A DNA stretch of 6,393 nt from a bacterium (GTDB taxonomy: Bacteria; Desulfobacterota; GWC2-55-46; S146-80; JALXFI01): NCBI GenBank assembly GCA_027069035.1, contig JALXFI010000175.1, forward strand, positions 1 through 6,393, written 5' to 3'. Below the pieces are notes generated by a model. That model did not search any database, had not been told where the DNA came from, and saw nothing but the letters and a program-made list of their open reading frames with translations. The translations under genes and the position numbers were made by a program. Of the stretch, positions 1-5,140 are shown piece by piece; position 1 is the stretch's first letter, and each line of letters starts with the position of its first letter.

Positions 1-73
1 GAGCGTAGCTCAATGGCAGAGCATTGGACTGTGGCTCCAAGGGTTGGGGGTTCGAGTCCCCTCGCTCACCCCA
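1..73 (+). tRNA. tRNA-His (anticodon GTG), 5' end cut by window edge
   Basis: The anticodon stem TTGGA/TCCAA encloses the loop CTGTGGC, giving anticodon GTG (His). The T arm has loop TTCGAGT at 51-57. The 3' acceptor strand CGCTCAC (63-69) is followed by a C discriminator (70) and an encoded CCA (71-73). Only GAGCG of the 5' acceptor strand lies inside the window, so G1, T2 and the histidine-specific extra G-1 should lie just outside. The C at position 73 of the tRNA agrees with the G-1:C73 pair that histidyl-tRNA synthetase recognises in bacteria. It heads a tandem of three tRNAs. Confidence 0.95.
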
Positions 74-97
74 AATTTTTCTCTCCGAGAAAAATTT
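73..97. other. AT-rich hairpin 1, directly abutting tRNA-His
   Basis: A perfect 11-bp inverted repeat, AAATTTTTCTC (73-83) with GAGAAAAATTT (87-97), encloses the three-base loop TCC. It begins at the last base of the tRNA-His CCA. There is no downstream T run, so it is not a canonical terminator when read rightward. It could affect 3' processing of the tRNA or be a repeat. The structure is read directly from sequence; any function is inference. Confidence 0.6.
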
Positions 98-102
98 GCA
101 AT

Positions 103-123
103 GTAATTTGCTTCGCAAATTAC
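103..123. other. AT-rich hairpin 2 in the tRNA-His/Arg spacer
   Basis: A perfect 9-bp inverted repeat, GTAATTTGC (103-111) with GCAAATTAC (115-123), has the three-base loop TTC. It lies five bases after hairpin 1. A run of ten A (144-153) and the palindrome AAAATATTTT (126-135) follow. No coding signal is seen here. Confidence 0.55.
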
Positions 124-179
124 TGAAAATATTTTATCTGTTGAAAAAAAAAAGACTATTTTGTGAAGTAAAAATACAA

Positions 180-206
180 CTAAAATTTTGCTTTGCAGAA
201 TTTTAG
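180..206. other. AT-rich hairpin 3, abutting tRNA-Arg
   Basis: A 12-bp inverted repeat, CTAAAATTTTGC (180-191) with GCAGAATTTTAG (195-206), has one T/G wobble and the three-base loop TTT. Its last base is the first base of tRNA-Arg. Together with hairpin 1 at the tRNA-His end, the spacer is bracketed by hairpins touching both mature tRNA ends. This may guide processing or may simply be repeat insertions. Confidence 0.55.
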
Positions 207-278
207 CGCCTGTAGCTCAGGGGATAGAGCATCGGATTCCGGTTCCGAGTGCCGGGGGTTCGAATCCCTCCAGGCGCA
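206..278 (+). tRNA. tRNA-Arg (anticodon CCG)
   Basis: The acceptor strands GCGCCTG (206-212) and CAGGCGC (271-277) pair perfectly. The anticodon stem TCGGA/TCCGA encloses the loop TTCCGGT, giving anticodon CCG, which reads CGG arginine codons. The T loop TTCGAAT is at 259-265, and A278 is the discriminator. The next bases are TTA, so CCA is not encoded, unlike both neighbouring tRNAs, and it must be added after transcription. Confidence 0.95.
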
Positions 279-298
279 TTACGTTTTACATTCCGTAA

Positions 299-324
299 AT
301 ACCGCGTCATACTATTTGCGGTAT
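299..324. other. Hairpin between tRNA-Arg and tRNA-Lys
   Basis: A 7-bp inverted repeat, ATACCGC (299-305) with GCGGTAT (318-324), has a 12-base loop in the 79-base spacer. There is no T run after it. Downstream, TCAAGAT occurs twice, at about 333-339 and 346-352. The hairpin could be a processing site; the evidence is structural only. Confidence 0.35.
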
Positions 325-357
325 CCACTATTTCAAGATCGTGTATCAAGATTTTAT

Positions 358-434
358 GGGCCGTTAGCTCAGTCAGGCAGAGCAGCTGACTCTTAATCAG
401 CGGGTCCGGGGTTCGATTCCCCGACGGCCCACCA
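358..434 (+). tRNA. tRNA-Lys (anticodon CTT)
   Basis: The acceptor strands GGGCCGT (358-364) and ACGGCCC (424-430) pair perfectly. A431 is the discriminator and CCA is encoded at 432-434. The anticodon stem GCTGA/TCAGC encloses the loop CTCTTAA, giving anticodon CTT. The T arm is GGGG-TTCGATT-CCCC. It is the last tRNA of the tandem and is followed after eight bases by a strong terminator. The adjoining integrase relic points toward this gene, making its 3' end the likely integration site of a lost element. Confidence 0.96.
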
Positions 435-442
435 AAAAAATC

Positions 443-479
443 AAGGGGTTAGCCAACATTGGTTAGCCCCTTTTCTTTT
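443..479 (+). terminator. Intrinsic terminator after tRNA-Lys
   Basis: The stem AAGGGGTTAGCCA (443-455) pairs with TGGTTAGCCCCTT (460-472), including two G/T wobbles, across the four-base loop ACAT. The sequence TTTTCTTTT follows immediately (471-479). This is a textbook rho-independent terminator for the tRNA transcript. The same DNA on the opposite strand encodes the tail of the integrase relic, whose in-frame TAA occupies 449-451. Confidence 0.9.
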
Positions 480-750
480 ATGTTGTGCAGTTTTTGTGCA
501 CTAAAATTCTGAGAACCTATAGCGCCATCCAAAATATCTACAGCTTTAACCTTATGTGAAGGTGCAAGGTGTGCATATCGAAGGTTAATGTCTTATGTCC
601 CGGGAGTTCTTTAACAGTTATAACCCAAAAGCAAATATTTAGGATTTTGGGTAAATTGGTAAGGTGCCTTAAATAGATTTTTCTTTCGAGGCGTGCATAA
701 CCAGTACGGTGAGAAAGAAAATCGTCGAGAACACAGCGGTTAAGGATGTA
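449..750 (-). pseudogene. Tyrosine recombinase (phage/island integrase) relic, C-terminal part
   Basis: On the minus strand, pieces of a tyrosine recombinase catalytic domain appear in order but in three frames. AVFS (frame at 723-737) matches the usual 'YVF' segment. Next come HRTGYARLE and then VKELPGHKT (GHK codons at 592-600), the conserved LLGHK box. After another shift comes LRYAHLAPSHKVKAVDILDG, carrying the catalytic Tyr codon at 575-577, and the frame runs on to TAA at 449-451. The HxLRHTFAS box is degraded, with only an FWVI remnant left, and several codons are missing before TVKEL. No N-terminal half can be found, and the sequence stops making sense near the palindrome at 750-791. 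In life such proteins catalyse site-specific integration, often into tRNA genes. Two frameshifts and deletions make it non-functional. The family assignment is confident; the exact 5' limit is not. Confidence 0.8.
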
Positions 751-791
751 TCACCAATTTCAAATCCCGCTATCGCGGGATTTGGGGTGAT
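750..791. repeat. Long imperfect palindrome with CCCGC-TATC-GCGGG core
   Basis: The inner stem CAAATCCCGC (761-770) pairs perfectly with GCGGGATTTG (775-784) around the loop TATC. An outer stem ATCACC (750-755) pairs with GGTGAT (786-791), across an internal loop of five bases on one side and one on the other. No T run follows on the + strand. It separates the integrase relic from the candidate cob promoter, whose -35 box starts three bases later. It could be a dispersed REP-like repeat, an element end, or an operator. Confidence 0.6.
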
Positions 792-793
792 GC

Positions 794-822
794 TTGACTA
801 TTGTGTATATTGTCTATAATAT
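794..822 (+). promoter_or_regulatory. Candidate sigma70 promoter upstream of the cob cluster
   Basis: TTGACT (794-799) lies 17 bases before TAATAT (817-822). An overlapping TATAAT (815-820) has a shorter 15-base spacing. It is the best promoter-like match between the tRNA-Lys terminator and cobT, and would give a leader of roughly 190 bases. The assignment is by consensus only. Confidence 0.45.
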
Positions 823-1009
823 CATAATAGCAGTAATTCATGATTTTATGGTTATTGTGCTTTTGGCAGTAAAATGGTAAGTTTTGAAACTATCCCATAA
901 GTTCAGATTTTACCACTTTAAAAATTGAGGAATGCGATGAAGAAGGCAGGTATTCCAAAACATGCAATGGATAGTAAAAAAACGGTCGCTGTCCCTATTT
1001 TTTTCAGAC
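823..1009 (+). other. cobT leader region: no riboswitch recognised, one short ORF
   Basis: This stretch precedes the cobT ribosome binding site. I see no B12-box-like segment or the multi-stem layout of a cobalamin riboswitch. It holds a short ORF, ATG 937 to TGA 1051-1053 (38 codons), with GAGG at 927-930 in front; it overlaps the cobT start in another frame. ATTTTAC (907-913) can pair with GTAAAAT (869-875). Near the end, seven A (976-982) and seven T (998-1004) flank CGGTCGCTGTCCCTA. That GGTCGCTGTCCCTATTTT-like string resembles, from memory, boundary sequences seen beside REP-associated transposases, but no transposase remains. The leader may be partly mobile-element debris. Confidence 0.4.
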
Positions 1010-1022
1010 AGGAGGTATTGCA

Positions 1023-2081
1023 GTGGATAAGATTCAGAAAACACTTGATTTGATTGAGCCTGTAAAACAGAGATTTAGCGAGAAGGCAAGAAAGCATCTT
1101 GATAACCTTACAAAGCCGAGAGGAAGCCTTGGAAGGCTTGAGGATTTTGCTGCCGTGGTTGTTGCCATAACGGAAGATTTAAGCCCTGCGCTCAATAAAA
1201 AGGTTGTCTTTACCTTTGCCGGAGACCACGGCGTTACGGAAGAGGGGGTATCTGCCTTTCCAAAGGAGGTAACCCCTCAGATGGTATATAATTTTATACG
1301 CGGAGGGGCGGCTATAAACGTTATTGCAAGGCATGTGGGGGCGGATGTCGTGGTTGTGGATGTCGGAGTTGACCACGACTTTGAAGATATGGAAGGGCTG
1401 GTTATAAGGAAGGTTGTAAAGGGGACGGCTAATATGCTTAAAGGGCCGGCCATGACAAGAGAAGAAGCGGTTCGCTCTGTTGAAGCCGGAATTTTGCTTG
1501 CCGAGGAATACGCCGATAAGGGGTATAATATTTTTGGTACGGGTGAGATGGGTATAGGCAACACAACGCCGAGCAGCGCCATTGTATCGGTTTTTTCCGG
1601 CAAGAGTGTTTCGGAGCTTACAGGCAGGGGTACAGGTGTGGATGATGAAACTTATAAAAGAAAGATAAGGGTGATAGAAGGGTCTGTTGCCTTAAACTCT
1701 CCTGACCCCGAAGACCCGCTTGATGTGCTTTCCAAGGTTGGAGGCGCCGAGATAGGCGCAATTGCAGGGCTTATCCTTGGCGCGGCATATCTCAGGATAC
1801 CTGTGGTAATAGATGGTTTTATCTCTACGGCAGGCGCGCTTATTGCTTATAAGCTTAAACCGGAAGTGAAGGGTTATATGTTTTCGGCGCATAAGTCTAT
1901 GGAGAAGGGACATGAAACCATGCTTGATATTATAGGCATTAAACCCTTTGTTGACCTTTCGATGAGACTTGGCGAAGGTACGGGGGCGGCGCTTGGCATC
2001 GGCCTTATAGAGGCAGGCATAAAGATATATAATGAAATGGCTACCTTTGAAGATGCATCCGTGTCAAAAGAGGCGGAATAA
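1023..2081 (+). CDS. cobT: Nicotinate-nucleotide--dimethylbenzimidazole phosphoribosyltransferase CobT
   Basis: The enzyme transfers the phosphoribosyl group of nicotinate mononucleotide to 5,6-dimethylbenzimidazole, making alpha-ribazole 5'-phosphate for the lower ligand of cobalamin (EC 2.4.2.21), in the cytoplasm. The 352 residues match the usual length of about 350. Family signatures run in order: LTKPRGSLGRLED (29-41), FAGDHGVTEEGVSAFP (65-80), GGAAINVIARHVGAD (94-108), GTGEMGIGNTTPSSAI (172-187), TGRGTGVDD (200-208), FSAHKSMEKGHE (287-298) and RLGEGTGAALG (315-325). The Glu at 318 corresponds to the catalytic base known as Glu317 in the Salmonella enzyme. The start is GTG, chosen because AGGAGGT (1010-1016) sits six bases upstream and the N-terminus fits the family. 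It is the first gene of the cluster, 23 bases before cobS. Related bases could be used instead of dimethylbenzimidazole; sequence alone does not say. Confidence 0.97.
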   Translation: MDKIQKTLDLIEPVKQRFSEKARKHLDNLTKPRGSLGRLEDFAAVVVAITEDLSPALNKKVVFTFAGDHGVTEEGVSAFPKEVTPQMVYNFIRGGAAINVIARHVGADVVVVDVGVDHDFEDMEGLVIRKVVKGTANMLKGPAMTREEAVRSVEAGILLAEEYADKGYNIFGTGEMGIGNTTPSSAIVSVFSGKSVSELTGRGTGVDDETYKRKIRVIEGSVALNSPDPEDPLDVLSKVGGAEIGAIAGLILGAAYLRIPVVIDGFISTAGALIAYKLKPEVKGYMFSAHKSMEKGHETMLDIIGIKPFVDLSMRLGEGTGAALGIGLIEAGIKIYNEMATFEDASVSKEAE

Positions 2082-2104
2082 ATCCTTATAATCGGAGCTT
2101 GTAA

Positions 2105-2839
2105 ATGATTAAAACCTTTATCCTTGCAGCGCAGTTTTTGACCCCCCTGCCTTTGGGCAGAGCAAAGGAGGTCTCCAGAGAGAGCCTTATGGAGACTGTC
2201 CCCTTTTTTTCAGTTGTGGGGGCGCTTCAGGGGGTTATACTCTTTGTTTCCATGTATCTGCTTTACAGGCTTTTTCCGTATGGCGTTGCAAGCGGCCTTC
2301 TGCTTTTAATATGGGTGCTTATTACAGGGGCGCTCCACCTTGACGGGCTTGTAGATACGATTGACGGACTTATGGGCGGAAGCGGCAGGGATGAAAGATT
2401 AAAGATAATGTCCAAAGGGGATGCAGGCCCGTTCGGGATGACAGCGCTCTTTATGGTGCTGCTTTTAAAGTATCTTGCTATAGATGCGCTTTCCATATCA
2501 CGTGCCCCGACCGTACTCTTTCTTGTTCCTGTGGTGGGTAAAGTAAGTATTGTCTATCTTAATCACCTCTCTTCTTATGCGCGTAAAAAGGCCGGCCTTG
2601 GCAAGGCATTTGTGGATGGAACGGACGGCTTCAGCCTTTCCGTGAATCTGTTTGCCGCATTGTTCCTGCTGGGTATTTTGCTGGGCTATAAGGGGCTGCT
2701 TGCTTTTCTTGCCGTAGTTTTACTTGTTTATCTGTTGAAGAGGTATTTTAATTCGAGGATAGGCGGTGTTACGGGGGATATTATGGGGGCAACCGCTGAG
2801 TTGAGCGAAACACTCTTCCTTATATTTTTGCTTATTTAG
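2105..2839 (+). CDS. cobS: Adenosylcobinamide-GDP ribazoletransferase (cobalamin synthase) CobS
   Basis: CobS is an integral membrane enzyme that joins alpha-ribazole (or its phosphate) to adenosylcobinamide-GDP, giving adenosylcobalamin (or its phosphate) and GMP (EC 2.7.8.26). The 244 residues match the family length. The N-terminal FLTPLPLG (11-18) is typical. The metal/substrate motif GALHLDGLVDTIDGLMGG (75-92) carries Asp80, Asp84 and Asp87. It is followed by GRDERLKIMSKGDAGPFG (94-111), and the C-terminal GGVTGDIMGATAELSE (220-235) is also conserved. Hydrophobic segments at about 34-55, 61-78, 111-129, 137-151, 180-210 and 234-244 indicate several membrane helices. GGAG at 2094-2097 lies seven bases before the ATG. 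It sits between cobT, which makes its substrate, and cobC, which acts on the phosphorylated form. Confidence 0.96.
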   Translation: MIKTFILAAQFLTPLPLGRAKEVSRESLMETVPFFSVVGALQGVILFVSMYLLYRLFPYGVASGLLLLIWVLITGALHLDGLVDTIDGLMGGSGRDERLKIMSKGDAGPFGMTALFMVLLLKYLAIDALSISRAPTVLFLVPVVGKVSIVYLNHLSSYARKKAGLGKAFVDGTDGFSLSVNLFAALFLLGILLGYKGLLAFLAVVLLVYLLKRYFNSRIGGVTGDIMGATAELSETLFLIFLLI

Positions 2840-2866
2840 TGTTGTTACTAAAAACATGGAGGACTG

Positions 2867-3499
2867 ATGGAACTTACAAGACTTTTTCTTGCCCGTCACG
2901 GTGAGGTTGCAAATCACCACGAGTTGAGATTTAATGGACACTTTGATGTGGATATTACGGACAGGGGTGTAGAGCAGATGAAGAGGCTTGCCGGGTTTCT
3001 TGTTGAAAGGGAGATAGATGCAATCTACTCAAGCGACCTTCAGAGGGCGTATAAAGGCGCAGAGATTATAGCCGGCAGGCTTGGCATTGAATATGAAAAG
3101 GTCCCTTCCTTAAGAGAGGTAAATCTCGGAAGGTGGGAGGGGCTTAATATGGAAGAGGTAAGGGCGCGCTATCCTGATGAGGCCAAGTTCAGGTTCAGAG
3201 ACCTTGCCCATTACAGGGTCAAGGGAGGGGAGAACCTGCTTGATCTAAATGAACGGGTTATGCCTGCCATTAATGAGCTTATAAAAAAGCATACAGGAAA
3301 GAATATTTTCGTTATTGCACACGGAGGGGTTAACAGGGCGATACTATGTAATGTGCTTCATTTGCCCCTTACACAATTCTTCAGGATCGAGCAGGACTAC
3401 GGGTGCCTGAATATTATAGATTATTTTGAAGATGTGGAGTTCGCAAAGCTTATAAACGGAGGGCCGAACCAGTTGTTAAAACCCACCGTTTTTTATTGA
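2867..3499 (+). CDS. cobC: Alpha-ribazole phosphatase, histidine phosphatase superfamily (CobC-like)
   Basis: This is a histidine phosphatase of 210 residues. The phosphoryl-accepting LARHGE box (8-13, His11) lies at the very N-terminus. SSDLQRA (55-61, Arg60) supplies the second arginine, LREVNLGRWEG (82-92) the likely proton donor Glu84, and VIAHGGVNR (149-157) the second catalytic His152. All core residues are present. The fold alone cannot separate phosphoglycerate mutases from phosphatases. Placement between cobS and cbiA makes it CobC, which removes the 5'-phosphate from alpha-ribazole phosphate or adenosylcobalamin phosphate (EC 3.1.3.73) in the last steps of B12 synthesis. GGAGG (2858-2862) is four bases before the ATG. 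The stop TGA at 3497-3499 overlaps a possible TTG start of the next gene. Confidence 0.9.
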   Translation: MELTRLFLARHGEVANHHELRFNGHFDVDITDRGVEQMKRLAGFLVEREIDAIYSSDLQRAYKGAEIIAGRLGIEYEKVPSLREVNLGRWEGLNMEEVRARYPDEAKFRFRDLAHYRVKGGENLLDLNERVMPAINELIKKHTGKNIFVIAHGGVNRAILCNVLHLPLTQFFRIEQDYGCLNIIDYFEDVEFAKLINGGPNQLLKPTVFY

Positions 3500-3516
3500 G
3501 CCATCGTAATATTATA

Positions 3517-4995
3517 ATGAAACGTTCATCCCGACTTTTCGGCACAAAGGGGAATGAAAATCCGGCAGAAGAGAATTTTCAGGTGAAAAAAACACCTTCA
3601 TTTATAATATCGGCGACTTCCAGCGGATCGGGAAAGACGACCGTATCCCTTGCGCTTATGTCTGTGTTAAAGGAGAGGGGGTACAGGGTTCAGCCTTTTA
3701 AGGTTGGCCCTGATTATATTGATCCACAATTTCACAGGGCGGTATGCGGAAGGCCCTCATACAACCTTGACACATGGATGATGGGTGTTGAAGAGGTAAA
3801 GGATACCTTTTTAACCGCCCTCTCTGATGCCGATGTCGGGGTGATTGAAGGGGTTATGGGGCTTTTCGACGGCAAGGACGACGGCAAGGGTGAAGGGAGC
3901 ACCGCAGATATCGCAAAGGTCCTGGGGATTCCTGTCATGCTTGTTGTAGATGCCTCCATGATGGCTCAAAGCATAGCGCCGCTTGTTTACGGCTATGAAA
4001 GGTTTGATCCGGATGTAAAGATCGCAGGGGTTGTCTTCAACAAGGTCGGCTCACACAGACATTTTACAATACTTAAGAAAGCGGTTGAGGAGAGGTGTAC
4101 TGCAAGGGTTATCGGATATCTTGAAAAGGATTGTGATGTGGTTCTTCCCGAACGGCACCTTGGCCTTTCAATCGATTTCGGGCATTCATCTCAAGACAGG
4201 GGATTGGAAAAGGCGTTAACAAGACTTAGAGACAATATTGGGAGGAGCATAGATTTAAAGACGCTTTTATCACTTTCTTCAGCGGGTAAAGAGGGCGATA
4301 AGGTTCAAAAGAAACCGGCCATCCCCCAAAGTAAGACCTGTACGATAGCGGTGGCAATGGATGAGGCCTTTTCCTTTTATTATGAAAAGAACCTTGATAT
4401 TTTAAAGGAATTGGGCGCTGAGATAAAAGGCTTTAGCCCTATACGGGACACAAGCCTTCCTGCCGGTGTTGACGGTGTATATATAGGCGGCGGCTACCCT
4501 GAACTTTATGCCGAAAAACTCCGGTCGAATAAATCTCTAAGGGATGAAATAAACAAACTTTCAAATAAAGGGCTTCCCATATACGCCGAGTGTGGCGGGC
4601 TTATCTATCTTGGAAGAATTTTAAGAGATTTTGACGGCAGAAGTTATGAGATGGCAGGCATATTCCCGTGGACTTCAAGGATGCTTGATCGGAGGAGAAC
4701 GCTTGGATACAAAGAGGTTGAGGTGACGGAGGATATTTCATTCATTGAGAAGGGGCATAGACTCAGGGGGCATGAGTTTCACTATTCCGAGATAGAGGGA
4801 GACTCTACGGTTTCGAGTAAATTTAAAAGAGTATACAGGTTAAGGGAAAATTCATCATCCGGCATGGGTGACTCTTTAGCTCAGGGCTATCTCCATAATA
4901 ATACGCTTGTTAGTTATATACATATCCATTTTTCAAGTAACAGGAATTTTCCTAAGGGATTTGTTGAAATGTGCCGAAGATTAAAGAGAAACTGA
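3517..4995 (+). CDS. cbiA: Cobyrinate a,c-diamide synthase (CbiA/CobB)
   Basis: The enzyme uses glutamine and ATP to amidate the a and c carboxylates of (hydrogeno)cobyrinic acid (EC 6.3.5.11 or 6.3.5.9). Numbering from ATG 3517 (492 residues): the N-terminal dethiobiotin-synthetase-like domain carries the P-loop SSGSGKTT (35-42), PFKVGPDYIDPQFH (60-73), RPSYNLDTWM (79-88) and EGVMGLFDG (111-119). The C-terminal glutamine amidotransferase domain has GGGYPELYAE (324-333), nucleophile Cys359 in YAECGGL, GHEFHYSE (418-425) and the catalytic His region YIHIHFSSN (467-475). The start is uncertain. TTG at 3496 overlaps the cobC stop by four bases, ATG 3517 lacks a clear Shine-Dalgarno, and GTG 3583 (VKKTPSFIISA) best matches the usual family N-terminus, where the P-loop comes within about 20 residues. 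It amidates the ring early in the pathway, whereas its neighbours act late. Whether it belongs to the anaerobic (CbiA) or aerobic (CobB) route is undecided; CbiA is preferred from the organism type. Confidence 0.93.
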   Translation: MKRSSRLFGTKGNENPAEENFQVKKTPSFIISATSSGSGKTTVSLALMSVLKERGYRVQPFKVGPDYIDPQFHRAVCGRPSYNLDTWMMGVEEVKDTFLTALSDADVGVIEGVMGLFDGKDDGKGEGSTADIAKVLGIPVMLVVDASMMAQSIAPLVYGYERFDPDVKIAGVVFNKVGSHRHFTILKKAVEERCTARVIGYLEKDCDVVLPERHLGLSIDFGHSSQDRGLEKALTRLRDNIGRSIDLKTLLSLSSAGKEGDKVQKKPAIPQSKTCTIAVAMDEAFSFYYEKNLDILKELGAEIKGFSPIRDTSLPAGVDGVYIGGGYPELYAEKLRSNKSLRDEINKLSNKGLPIYAECGGLIYLGRILRDFDGRSYEMAGIFPWTSRMLDRRRTLGYKEVEVTEDISFIEKGHRLRGHEFHYSEIEGDSTVSSKFKRVYRLRENSSSGMGDSLAQGYLHNNTLVSYIHIHFSSNRNFPKGFVEMCRRLKRN

Positions 4996-5029
4996 TTAGA
5001 TACACATTGGTCTAATTGTTGGATTTGTC

Positions 5030-5059
5030 TTGACATCAGCCGCGTGAGTTGGTTAGGAT
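5030..5059 (+). promoter_or_regulatory. Candidate sigma70 promoter for the radical SAM gene
   Basis: A perfect TTGACA (5030-5035) is followed after 18 bases by TAGGAT (5054-5059), four of six matches to the -10 consensus. It lies in the 145-base gap after cbiA, about 80 bases before the next start. The gap has no convincing terminator: ATTAGA (4995-5000) can pair with TCTAAT (5011-5016), but no T run follows. Read-through from the cob genes therefore also remains possible. Confidence 0.45.
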
Positions 5060-5140
5060 TTGATAGTTTATGTAGATTGCCGGTTGCAGTAATAATTGAA
5101 TGGGATTTTTACCGGAGAATTAATCGAGAGGCTCTAAACT

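Noticed and set aside
285..315. TTTACA ... TACTAT as a separate promoter for tRNA-Lys
   Set aside because: The 19-base spacing is poor and the boxes overlap a hairpin; co-transcription with the upstream tRNAs is simpler.
24..396. Two overlapping + strand ORFs of 60 and 67 codons
   Set aside because: They run through tRNA genes and AT-rich hairpins, have no ribosome binding site and resemble no protein.
976..1004. A7/T7 pairing as an intrinsic terminator before cobT
   Set aside because: The stem would be purely A-T with a 15-base loop, too weak, and it would end directly before the cobT ribosome binding site.
1277..1603. Minus-strand ORF of 108 codons inside cobT
   Set aside because: It is antisense to strongly conserved CobT motifs and has a low-complexity Ser/Thr/Pro composition typical of shadow frames.
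4995..5016. ATTAGA/TCTAAT hairpin after cbiA as a terminator
   Set aside because: The stem is only six AT-rich base pairs with a ten-base loop and no T run behind it.
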